A program made the position numbers and the translations under genes. The notes beneath the pieces are model-generated. The model was not told the DNA's origin, did no database searches, and was given only the letters and a program-made list of their open reading frames with translations. Source: Acanthacorydalis orientalis (lineage: Eukaryota > Arthropoda > Insecta > Megaloptera > Corydalidae). Taken from it: a DNA stretch of 64,000 bases. Within the stretch, counting starts at the first letter, position 1; every line of letters begins with the position of its first letter. The stretch spans positions 35,768,939 through 35,832,938 of the forward strand of contig CM068322.1 of the NCBI GenBank assembly GCA_034766995.1, given 5' to 3'. This document shows, piece after piece, positions 50,133-61,701 of the stretch.

Positions 50133-51265
50133 GTCTCGTTCGTCGAATGAAATGTATTTAAATGTATTTCGATCAAAATTTAAGACACCGCTGAATGATT
50201 AAATCGTTCACCGAATCAGTACATTCAAACAATAAATTCGGAGTAAAATTCGTGAGCGTTATTACAATTAAAAAAAAACTAATCATCGGTTTTCTGTCAC
50301 CGATATCGCTCGTCTTATTGTCTAGCGTCGGCTTTAGATTAAACGATCGGCATCGAAATGTTATCACTATTTCGCTGTGTTTGTTCGGGATCAATGAAAC
50401 GAAAATGTTTGAAAGTCGCCACAGACGCATCACTGCAAATGAACTGTTTCGATGAAAAGCAACTGTATTGTGGAAATGGCAGTTTTTAGAAGCGAACGTC
50501 GATTTTTAACCAAGACCCGCTTTTCCTGAGAACTCAATAAGTAAATGGACGTCCGTTTTAGTTTTAAATACAAAGTTTCGGCTTGAAATTTCGTTTCGAA
50601 TAAATGTATTCATCGAGAAAATCAGACATCCGTTTTTTTTTTAATGAAAAAAAAAAGATGAAAAATGAACAATTTTGGGTCGGGATATTCTTGTTTAGTG
50701 ACTGAATAGCCGCCCTGCAAATAAAATCCGTATATCGTTTATATCATTTTATGTCTTTGTTTGAATTTACTTTAAAAAAATCAGACGTATAAAAATGAAA
50801 AATATGATAAAACGTTTTCAATTTTCATATTTCAGGAAATTTTAATTTTTCACATTCCTCTGTTTGTCATATTAATTATTTTTCACTCTATTTAAATAGA
50901 GTTGACGCCAATTTAGGAATCAACAATTATTTAAGTATATTCGTAAATAGTTAATCCTTTTTATAATTTGGTACTTTTTTTTTACATCGTATGAACTGTA
51001 AAACATGTTTTGTGATCTTTTTGTATTGTAATTCCGGGTCGTTATGCGACTTAGAACTCGGTCTTAGAATTTAGAAGAAAATCGGTTCGATCCGCGACGT
51101 TTTTCAATTTCTAGAGAGTCAGTCCGAAACAACGGTCCGCGCGTAGGCGGCCGTGTACAAAAAAAATACGTATGTTTTTTCAGTACATAATTCGCATGCA
51201 CACGAGCACAGAACCGCCACGAATTCCGTTCTCTAATTTATTATTTCCTGTGTCGTCCGTCCCAC

Positions 51266-51512
51266 ATGGGGCACGGTTCGCGGGACGGTCCCGACGCGGC
51301 GCTCGTGCGTGCGGGAATCCGCCGCCGATCGGAAAACTCGGCCGGACCAGTTTTAGTGACCGTGCGCGTTTCTCAGTTACAGGGAAAGGATTTTCCGACG
51401 AAGCCGACGGACGGCGTGTCGAAGCGCAAGAGCGACGTGGATCCGCGCGAGCTGCCGCGGCCTGCACGGATCGCGATGTCGGACAACGCGAAAATCATCA
51501 GCTTCATACGAG
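51266..51512 (+). CDS. GC-rich candidate first exon of the SIAH-like gene
   Basis: GC-rich open frame ending at a good donor (GAG|GTGAGT at 51513). ATGs at 51266 and 51476 are both in frame. The 3' part reads GVSKRKSDVDPRELPRPARI then AMSDNAKIISFIR. A plausible acceptor (TCTCAGTTACAG, about 51380) suggests the upstream part could instead be intron. The exon ends one base into a codon, matching the SIAH-like exon at 58637. The start at 51476 gives the more family-like total length. Chance phase agreement is one in three, so the link needs transcript evidence. Confidence 0.45.
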
Positions 51513-54500
51513 GTGAGTGACACTCGTCCTTTCGTTTCATTCATCGGCTCGCGCGACCGGCCGTCTTGGCACCGTGTCGCATACACACACACACACATGC
51601 ATACACAAAAGAAACAGGTACACATAGATGAATGATTACACCAGCGCGCGTAATCGTTTCTGAGTAAATTCATTCAATATTAGAAATGAGTTTATCGTTG
51701 ATTCACCATCCATCCATCCACGGTCTCCGACAATCGAGAGAAATTCATTGTGCGCGGCCGTTTATCGGCGCGCTGTTATCGCGTTTCAATTCCAAGATAA
51801 ATAAATGATGAAAGAATACGGCATATAAGTACACATATAAGCTATTAATTGATCGATTTGCGTTCAAGGTCAGTCGTATAATAAGCCGTGCCGCGGGCTG
51901 CAAACTAAAATGGAATCTGTTCGATTCCATGACAATAGTTGAAGCCGAGTTCTTGGTACAGCGGCCCGTATTTACTTTCACAGATGAATGAATCACCCCA
52001 TTGCAATTGTTCATTGTACGTTTCGAAATCGACAGTGAGCAGTCGTCGAAAAGAATGAACAACGTACAGAATACGACGTTTCATTATTAAAAAAAATCCA
52101 GCGGCATGTGCGACGAAAAACAATAGAAAAAATAAACAAAAATGTTATAACTGAACAACGTCGTGCCTGCGTAAATAAACAAGCTCCTGTTTATTTTCGT
52201 TCGGAAACGTGTTTTTGTCAGCTGTTTCCTCTGTTGTTTTTCTTTTCTATTTTCATTACGCATACCGCTAGATTTTTAATTTGCTTGTTTATAAAACGAA
52301 ACATTTACGACGCCGTTAATTGTTTTCTATTGTTTTTCATGTGACTGGTTCAAGGTCGATCTCTGTATACGTTATTTTCCGCTCTCCGGCCGAATTCTCT
52401 TTCATAAATAGATTTTTCGCTCGCGTATGAATGAATATTTTTTTTTTGGTGGTTTCCTAGACGTATTTCGTCGTAAGAAAATCTATTATTTTATTCGAAT
52501 TTCTCTTCTACATCTCTATTTGTTATATCTAGGTATCTTTCTCTAACGCCTCTTCAATATCTCACTTTATCGTATTATTTGTTCACATACGTATTTATGC
52601 CGACCTACACTAACTTCTGTTTTGAAGAAACTTGACGATTGCTTCGGTATTGTTAAAACTATTAATAAAAAAACAGTATCTTCATGGAATATTACATTTA
52701 TAAAGAAGAACGAAACAACGTTACAAGATTTAAAAGTGCTTAGGAAAATTCTGCTGATAAGGATTAGAAAATATAATGGAACTGTACGGGAAATAACAGC
52801 CTGAGATCGAGAAAAGGTGAGTGCTGTTAAGTGCTCGATGAGTCGACGCTGTTCAAAACAGATGGCTATGAAAAGTTGATGAAGACAAAATGAATAATAA
52901 CTGTAATAGTTCTTTTGTCTATGAAAATAGAACAATCGACAGTCGCGACAGTACAGAAAAGTATACGGCTGCTTCGATTGTTTCATTACTGATTTGTTTT
53001 GTTTTTTTTTCCTAGAAAAAAATGAAATTGTATAAACAACAATAAAATAACAACGATAGTAATTGTTGTCAGTTAATTATTCATCGAGTGAAAAGTAAAA
53101 ATTCTGTAATGGCGTCACTTTTTTCTATCGAAATCCTGTTTTCATTTTATTTTACTCGAATTAAACTCGAATGTTTCAAGATGATTGGCGATCGACGGTT
53201 CGTGCAAGATCGGTTCTTGTATGAATGCACGAATATACGGATTGTTAGCGTTTCATTCGCACGCGTGATTGTTTTAAATGTCTGTTCATTTGCGGCGATC
53301 TCGCCGGACCGAAACGTTCGGACGTCGAGCCGGCGCCAAACGTTCGCTTTTCGCGAAAATCCGTTCGTTCTTGGCACATATTCGGCCAGCGTACAGGATG
53401 ACAAATTGTAAAAATTCCGCCGGACGCTGAATCATTTTTTTGATCGATAGTGCACTGCGTTTTACGGTGCACTGTTTCAAAAACGAAACGAAATCAGTAA
53501 AGTAAATAATCGAAATACGCGTATGCACCTTACCGCTATTTACTCGAGACTGTCGACTGTTTTATTTCGACAGGCAACGATTACTGCGGTATCATTTTTT
53601 TCTTCGAGAATGTATTGTGTTTTAAACAGTTTGATAAAGGAAAAAATCACGCAGGCGTACACTCTTACACTATTTTTCTTTGAGAGCTGTCAACTGTTCA
53701 CTTGCAGGAAGCAATAGTTGTTATCGATGCCATTTCGTTTGTTATATTTGTTGTCGATTTTATAGAATGTATCCAAAAAAAGTCAGTAAAGGAATAATCA
53801 ATAAATAAATAATTATTTTTTTATCACTGTCACAAAGAACTATTATCGATATTCAAATTTACATAAATTGACAAACTTTTCATAGCCATCTATCTAAACA
53901 GCTTGTATTCATCAATCGTTGAACGATACTTTGACTGCTAGATCAGAAAATTTCTAAAAACGTTTACGTTTCGTCCCACACAATCCCGTTATGTTTTCCA
54001 TCAATCGTCCAGGCAAACGGTATCTTTCTTGACATTTTAAAATGTTGTCCTGTCGGCTCTATTTCCTTTGAATTCTTCTTACAATATTCCGATAAAAAAT
54101 ATTTCGCCGTACGACCTATCTCTTGACAAAAACGAACTAGTCAAAGTAATAATCGAAGTAGGCGGCGTGTGCCTTTCTGTTATTTGCCCGAGACTGTCGA
54201 CCGTTTTATTTTCATAGGCAATGATTAGCACCGATACATTTTTTTAGGATGTATCGTTTTTATTGTTTCTCGACGAATCGATGAAATAAAGAATATGCGT
54301 AAGCGTTTTACTCCTCTACTATTTTTTTTAACAAATATCTTTTGTCTACTCGTAACAGGCGACAATTACTGCCGATGTACTTTTCTTGTTATTATATTTA
54401 TAGTTTGTTCAGTAGAATGCATCGTTGTTTTTTTTTTCGGAAAAAAAAAACAAATCAATAGAGAAACAATCGAAGCAGGCGTGTATACGCGACTGTCGAT

Positions 54501-57500
54501 TGGTTTATGATGTATTTTCGGTATTACTGCCTTATTCAGATGTCGATTGATTCGACGACAATAACAAACGCCGCGATTCCGAAAACTCGATGAATAAACA
54601 TGAATAAACACTGCTGCGGCCGCCGTTTCTCTGCTCCGCTGTTATTTTTAGCGGTCGCCATAAGGATATAATCTATATTTATAATATGATACAACTAAAA
54701 CAAACTTAAATAACATCTGACCTTAGCAGTAACAATAACCTTTAAAAATATAAACAGGCATGGAAATGTATACGCGCGCAGAGAGAGACTTAATTATGAA
54801 ATAGACAGGCGGAGGACGGGACGAGCACCCGGCGTCGTGTCGATAGCGAAGGCGGTGCTGCAGATGTGTGTGCGTGTGTGTGTGTGTTGTGGCAAAAAAA
54901 AGAAGTATTAAAGTTCACGCGATATTAGTTCTTAGAAATTCGATATTCCCACATACGACGAGATAAATATAAAATTTCACATTTGTGTCATCATCACCAC
55001 GGTCTACGTTACAGAGCGAGTGACACATGCCGCGATGCCTCATTTTTTTCCAACCGCAATGTACATAAATGTATGTGAAATTGTATGAACAATATGTGTG
55101 CCGCGCACGCATATTGTTCGATGCTCGCCTCTTTTGGATGTCGACAGAAGAAGTATCTTAGCGCGCTGTGTACGTTTTAGACGCCAGGAAAAATTGGTTT
55201 TTCATCATAGGAATTCCGTAGATCGGTTCGCCGTCTGTCGATCGACGGGCCGGTTGTTTGATTTTGTTTATTCGGTCGATTCGTTCGTTCCGAATTTCGA
55301 TTCGATATTAGAACGGACGAGGCTCGCTCGATATTGAACGATTCTAATCACTTTATAAAAAATGTACCGTAAGTCGACGAAGGCGATTTTCTTCATTGTA
55401 AAGAACGTTCTCCGATCAAAATTTTGATTATTGCTTCTGCATGTTTCAATGGCGATCCGATCATCTTTCGAGCACCGTGGTACAGATACTTTTTTTTAGA
55501 AAAAATGTTTTCTAGATTATGATTCGACTTTTTTCCTGCACTATTTTTTTCCTATTTAACTCGGAACTGATCGGATTGATCCTAGTAGGCCATTCTCATA
55601 ATCTATCATTGACAACTGCAAATAGGTCTTGTTAGTAGTGTTTCATATACCATTTGATCGTGTTATGTTCTTAATCTTTTACTAGTCACTTGCAACTCGA
55701 TCGCACTAGTTAGTAATGTTTCATATATTACTAGATCTAGTCGTGCCGGTAGACTTGTTCTTAGTAAATCTAATAACCATATTTAGATCTAGTGGTGTAT
55801 ATTGTTTACTTAGATCTAGTTGCAGTTTTTATTAGACTGTTGTAAACGTAGCCAATAAATTTTAATATCAGACAGTTTTACGGCGTGTTCGAATGTGACA
55901 ATGCTACAGAAATATACAGGCACGTCTTCCGAGATTGAAAAACGTGCACACCTGCGCAGATTTTAACACCTGTCCTCGCGCGAGCAGCGCGTTCGGTTTC
56001 CTAATTTTATCGTGTTGTTATGTCGACGAAGCGTTGAACACACGGTCCGGCGATGAGTAATCCGGCCAGCGCGTGTATTCGTCCTTTCGAATCTTTGTTC
56101 TCGACTCCGTCGCATCTGTACGTCGAGCGTAGGTGGACGGACGAAGCGTCACGCAGACGAAGTGTGTCATCACCGTCCCGAGAATCGGCACCGCGCGTGA
56201 TCTATTAGTAATGGAGTACCGTTACGGTCGGCAACCGATCGACACCTTTTCGAAAAGCGACCGATTCCGACGGAGTGTCCTCCGCGACGAGTGAATCACG
56301 CACATTGACCGCACTCGCTCGGATCTCGGTCTCGTTTCGAAAACGGCGACAATGAAAGTGCTCGCCGCTATTGAAAGTCGAATGGCGCTCGTTGCGTTAC
56401 CGCACACTCGATAATCATCTTGTGTTTGTTTTCATAAACCAGTTATGTCTCTCCGGCTGTCTCGCTCTCTGCACATATAAATCAATGTGTGTGCATGTGT
56501 GCCGTGTGCGCCCCGAAATTCGGTACGGTGGCAACTGCCGAAGCTCTCGCAATCGGGTCAGGCGTTCGTGTGCTCGTACGTGCACTGGAAGGTCGCGGAT
56601 CGATCACCGCCAAGAAATACTGTCGACAGTATACGTACCGTGCGGTGTTCGAATCGATCGAACGATCACGTTTCATGATAAACGGACGACGTTGCACCGG
56701 GACATGCGGAATGTAACCCAGTTAGATTCGATCACCGAGATTGTTTCGCCTGATCTGTTTTTGTTCGACGTGCACGTGCCTCCATCTGATGAAATGTAGC
56801 GTTTCGATTCTTCGAAGGTGGCCGGTGTGTTCGCCTCACCATCTGTAGAAACGTTATTAGGTCTACAAATCAATTCGGTGCCAGAAGAATCCGCGTACGT
56901 AATCATTTGGGAACTGTGGCTGAATTCACTTTCATATATGGATATTTCACTCGCCCCACGAATGAGAAAATGTGTTCAGCAGACTCGATTAATGTTGATT
57001 TTTGATTACGGCTTACGCGCATTTCGACGGCGATGCCAGCATCCTCAGAGCGCCGAGATACAGAAACGTCAACGAATGATAACGCAGTGTGACGAGCAAC
57101 AATCAGAAATATTCAGTAATCGATTACTGAACATGTTCGATCGGAAAAACATTTCGTAGTTTGCGGATCGAGCGAACAATTCCGTTGAAATGAAGAACTC
57201 GAGCGAGGACTCGTTTAAATGTCGCCGTGAAAACGTATGCAGGCAGTCTGTCAAAGTGGCACCTGGTCGATAAGCAATCTGTTATTGTTGTCGGTTCGGA
57301 ATCTGTATCCGAAATTCAACGTCGGCTCACAGCACAAACATGTCCCGTCTGTCGTCGCCGCTCTCGTAGAAACGGATCTCGCACGTTTTCAAACCGAAAT
57401 CGGGCCGTCTCTAGGCGACCGATGTTTATTCGATACGAAAATAATAGAGAATCGAAAATATTTGCACTCCGCATGCCGATAAAGGGAGAACTAGTTCGGT

Positions 57501-59598
57501 GCGGTTTCGAAGGAAAGCCTTGTTTGCTTGTCGATAACTCTTATCTGCGATTCGTTAATCCCGTGAATTAGAACTGTTTTTTTATCCGTTCATTCAAATA
57601 TAGCCGAACGTTATATTCGAGATTAGAGTAGACTGGAATGGCGGCCACGTGATGCTTGTTTACATGGTCGTGGGAACGGTTCCGAGCGGACAGTCGACGA
57701 GTAAATCAAATTTTCTGTACGTATAAATAGATTTTTATGAAATTGATAATGTTTTTCTAGTATTTGTACGTGAAATAATTCGATTAAAACTCACGGGCGT
57801 GTTGTATTTTTATCGTTAATTATCGCATGCGGCGGCATTGATAAGTGATTGAAACCAGTAAACGAAACAAGTGGTTGGGTCTGAGGAAGAAATGTTTTTT
57901 GTACCGGGATGTTCTCAGTGTACTATATACTATATTTTATGCTATATTTAATGTACTATATTTTAAGCGCACCGAAGCAGATTGTAGTATCAAAGAATAT
58001 ATTATTTGAAAAACAAAACCACAGTTCTCAACGCTCTTATAGAATGGTAACAGGCCCGTGTGTTGCTCGTCCGGTTTTTTGAAATTTTTTTCCGGACTCC
58101 ATCTTTCAAACCACCCCCCACACCCGCTTCCCGAAACGCGACCCTCCTTTCAAAACCGGTTCAAACGCCACGGCCAAGACCCCGGACCTAACCTCGACTT
58201 CCGTTCAACGCACAGAAATACGGCGTCGTAAACTTAAACTCAACACGAAATAATTTTTGGTTTTGATCTGTTGCTCGTCGAGCGAACTCTGTAGAAACAT
58301 CCAGGCTTAAACGTCGTCGTAACGGGGTTCCTTTTCGATAATCCGCCGTTGTTATTTTCTGCGATTTCGTTACGCACCGAACATTCTCGTATCGGGTGCC
58401 CATTGTGCAAACAGATGTTGAAGCCCGGTAATAAAACGGTGTTATCAATCTTCGAACAGACGAGAAGTCACTCGAACATCACCAAACACACGCACACACA
58501 CACATGCTTGCAATCATTCCGTTATCATTCATTATCAGTGTCGTTCGTTCATTTTGGATCGTTTCTTTTCATTCCGATCATCATTCAGACATGCGTGCAA
58601 GAGCGGAAGAGATAGACAGTCGATGATATTTTACAGAGGACGATGACGCGGCGCTCTCCGCCGAAAAGAAGGCGTCCGGCAATGCCCGGGACGCGCCCGC
58701 GTGCCAGTGTGCCAACTGCCGCGTGCTGTCCGAGGAGTTCTCCGAATGTCCCGTGTGCACCGAACCGTTCGTCAAGTCGCCGTCGACGCCGAAACAGGAC
58801 GCCGGGATCAAGTCTTGTCACGTGTGCGGCAACGTCATATGCAGATCGTGCAGCCTGCGCCTGTGGACGTGCGCGTTCTGCCGCGCGCCGCTGTCGACGA
58901 TAGAGAGCAACGTCGCGCTCGAGAGACTGCTGACGAAGCTGACGTTGCCGTGCAGGAACCTAAGGTACGTTCCGGACCGATCTTCTCGTTCGTCGGTTCG
59001 GTTTCTCGACACGCGGCGCTCACCGAATCCGTTCTCGGTCCGAAACAGGAACGGCTGCCCGTCCGTGCTGACCCGCGAGGAGCGCGACGCGCACGAGTCG
59101 ACGTGCCGCTACGCGACCGACTCGACGACGCTGTGCCCGCTGCACAAGTTCTGCAGCTGGAACGGGAGGAGCTCCGACCTGGTCACGCACCTGAAGGGCG
59201 CGCACGAGCTGAACATCGTCCCGGCGAACGGGATCAACATCGAGATATGCGACCTGCGCTCGAAGCTCGTCTCGACCGCGCACAAGTCGCGCCGCTACAG
59301 CATCTCGCTGTCGTGTCACGGGAAGATCTTCATCTGCAAGGTCATCCTGCACGGAAACGTGCTCAAGCTGAGCTTCGTGCAGGTGAACGAGACGCGGACC
59401 GACGACGTCGTCGTCGGCGGCAGGATATTCGGCGCGTGGGTCGAGGTCAAGAGCTCGATGAAGACGATCAAGGGCATACTGCCGATCTCGTCGAACAGGT
59501 GCATGAAGACGCTCGACGTGCCGTGCCAGGCGCTGCTGTCGCCGACCGGTCGCGACAGGGACCTCGTCAAGATCGCGATCACGATCAGAAGCATGTGA
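51476..59598 (+). CDS. SINA/SIAH-like E3 ubiquitin-protein ligase (divergent)
   Basis: RING-type ubiquitin ligase of the seven-in-absentia family. Secure exons: 58637-58964 and 59049-59598 (stop TGA). They encode a RING (CPVCTEPF, then CHVCGNVICRSC and CAFCRAPL), two SIAH-type zinc fingers (CRNLR-NGCPSVLTREERDAHE, then LCPLHKFCSWNGRSSDLVTH) and a substrate-binding domain ending LVKIAITIRSM, comparable to the SIAH C-terminus. The 84-nt intron 58965-59048 is in frame and stop-free, and its removal joins CRNLR to NGCP as in SIAH. Exon 58637 has no upstream in-frame ATG before a stop, so a first exon lies elsewhere. The exon ending at 51512 (MSDNAKIISFIR plus one base) has a matching phase and would give 304 residues (SIAH is about 282); this link is inference. 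The sequence is much more diverged than ordinary SIAH. Confidence 0.8.
53545..54400 (+). repeat. Degenerate repeat around a CTGTCGACTGTT core
   Basis: Related blocks near 53545, 53688, 54190 and 54340. They share GAGACTGTCGAC-GTTTTATTT, CAGGCAACGATTACTGC-like and GATGTATC/GAATGTATC-like parts. Within each pair they are about 145-150 bp apart. Each copy is diverged; non-coding. Confidence 0.5.
56990..57150. repeat. Copy of the foldback family
   Basis: Contains both arms of the family: a left arm (GATTACGGCTTACGCGCATT), a CATCCTCAGAGC centre also seen at 34.6 kb, and a right arm (GAGCAACAATCAGAAATATT) also seen at 5.4 and 44.5 kb. The 113-residue ORF over it is therefore not credible as a gene. 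Confidence 0.5.
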
Positions 59599-61428
59599 GA
59601 ACGGGCGCGGAGGCGGACGTCGGGGATCGCGTCGGAGCCGCGTTCGTGCGCGCGCGGCCGGACAGGCGGCGCCGGTGGCTGCCGCGGCTCGGGAAGGGCC
59701 GCAGCGGCGGATGCTCGTCCGATGCGGGCCCTCGGCGCACGCGGCGACGTGCCCGCGAAGGATTCTCAATACTGCGTCGAGTCTTGGAAAAATTCACGCG
59801 GTAATTCGAACGAAAAACGATCCTTCGACACTGGAAAATTCGACTGAATCGCCCACCGCACATCACACTGCCGGACCTCGCGGTGAGCGCGTTTCCGGGG
59901 GAGGAAAACACTGTAAAAGTTTTGTATTTTTCCAATGCGCGGTCAGGAAGATTTCGTTGCTCGATTGGTATTCGAAGTGTACTTTTTTCCCGTCGATCAA
60001 GCCGTCGACACGTTTTCCTTCGGATCCGTCGACTTGTTTCATCCCAGAATCCAGTATAGTCGACTCTCTCCAAAGTCTAGTTATCTTTCGATTCGAGTAA
60101 CGTTTCGAGTTTGGGTTAAAAAGAAAATGAATAAAATAAGTACGCTATTCTCGCGTCGCAGACCGATAAAAAAAATGTAGCGACCAGGCGGGGATATTTC
60201 GTCATTAATTTCATTCTTTTCTAATCAAGAGTCGGCCGCGTGCAGACCTCATTCTGTCATTAGAAGCAAGCGATCGAATGAAGGCTCACGAGTCGGCGCT
60301 GGCTGCATTCGACGATGGCGTTGATATTTATTAGATAGTCTGTTTTCACTTATGTCTTGTACACTGCTACTTGATCGATTTGAAACAAGGGACTAAATTT
60401 AAATTGGTTGATTTTGAAGCCGCTTTTTTGATATTTTAAAGTAAGTCTAATGCAATTTTGTTAAGCGAAAAAAAGCCGACAGTGTAAAAACGCAGCGGCG
60501 CAACCGATTCGATTTTCGAAAGCTTCCGTAGACTACTTCGATTCATAGAACAACTTCACCTGACGAATTTAAAACAACGAAACGACCGGCCTACGATTCA
60601 GGGAATTTTTTTCAACACGTGGACGTTTTAATTCAGAGAGAAGTGACTGTCTGTGTGTGCTTGTGTTCAAAATCTCAACAAACTTCACGGTCTCGGAGGT
60701 CGATTCGAAAATTCGCCGAATCGACTTTCACGCAAAGCAAAACAGGCTCGTCCTGAACCCCGAAATACGATAGACTTAGCTTAGGTAATACTTTTTATCG
60801 TAATTATTGTAGCTTAATTCTGTTATCGTTCAAAGAGGCAGTGCGTCGTCGTCTCGTTACGGTCCGTCGGACCGACGAGCCGATTCCCGCTCGCGCGGCC
60901 TAGCACGCCGGGCGTCGTCGTCTGCCTTCTCACTCACACGTTCGATACGAACTTAGTCAAATTACTATTATGTTATAAGCTGATTTGTGATTAACTCGCG
61001 ATGATAACGAAAAGACATGACATGTGATCTACAGGTCGGCGGAGCGCGCGCCCACTGCCGCTCGGCCGTACATTACGTTTTGTAAAGTCTTATTGTTAGA
61101 ACTCAGTGAAAAATGTATGTATATTGTTGTTCACGATTTATTTATTTTCGATGTAGATGTTTTTTTTTTTATACATAAAGTCATTGTGTTCGATGTTAGT
61201 TTTGTAAGCGAGTCGAATGAATATATTTTTTGACATTTCTCGTCCGGGTTTCATTTCAGTTGGTAACCTTTCGCAACGCCACGGCGATATTTAACAGATG
61301 AAAAGCTTGCGCGGCCGTGTGTTATCGGTTTCTGTGGAAATCGGACGCACGGACCGTTTTCGAAAGTCCCGTCAAAATCTCCAGCCCCGCCAGACAAAAT
61401 TACAGATGGATTTCTGACCGTTTTTCAA
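59599..61428. other. 3' UTR of the SIAH-like gene and spacer
   Basis: GC-rich for about 180 bp after the stop, then AT-rich. No gene is seen before the ATG at 61429. The GC-richer patch at 60840-60930 could be part of the next gene's promoter. Confidence 0.4.
60130..60135 (+). terminator. Candidate poly(A) signal of the SIAH-like gene
   Basis: AATAAA about 530 nt after the SIAH-like stop codon; the first such hexamer after the GC-rich start of the 3' UTR. Confidence 0.4.
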
Positions 61429-61604
61429 ATGGACAAGCCGGACACGTCGAGTGCGAGCGAGCTGCCGAACAACGATGGAACGAAAACGGACATAAACGAC
61501 GACGAATTGAACGAACCCGCTCCCCACCAACTCGAGGTACGACTCGAGAGGCTGCCTGTCAAAATATTTTCTCTCGATCTTCATATCTGTCTATATAAAT
61601 ATAC

Positions 61605-61701
<97 letters not shown>

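Larger units (their letters stand above)
31450..51100. other. Gene-poor stretch of about 20 kb
   Basis: I find no exon with family similarity, codon bias and splice sites together. Contents are the hairpin cluster (32.3-33.0 kb), the 270-bp direct repeat, foldback copies, (AT)n tracts and the 68-bp modules. GC-richer islands near 33.9-34.1, 35.1-35.5 and 36.5-36.8 kb are the places where an unrecognised exon or regulatory element could hide. Confidence 0.45.
51513..58636. other. Probable large intron of the SIAH-like gene
   Basis: If the 51.3-kb exon belongs to the SIAH-like gene this is a 7.1-kb intron. It holds the 53.5-54.4 kb repeat, a TAGATCTAGT repeat block near 55.63-55.83 kb and a foldback copy at 57 kb. 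No other exon is supported. Confidence 0.4.

Noticed and set aside
51080..51100. B-box-like GGTTCGATCC
   Set aside because: No T-stem or acceptor-stem pairing can be drawn around it; not a tRNA.
51905..52123. 72-residue minus-strand ORF (…QWGDSFICESKYGPLYQELG…)
   Set aside because: The sequence looks somewhat protein-like, but there is no family match, no neighbouring exon and no codon bias.
56818..57159. 113-residue ORF
   Set aside because: It overlaps a copy of the foldback repeat family.
59020..59769. A 249-residue minus-strand open frame
   Set aside because: Antisense shadow of the SIAH-like exons; low-complexity Arg/Ala/Asp composition and no splice or family support.
58701..59804. 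A 367-residue open frame on the plus strand over the SIAH-like gene
   Set aside because: It is out of frame with the RING and zinc-finger coding sequence and is Arg/Ala-rich, the usual by-product of GC-rich codon bias.
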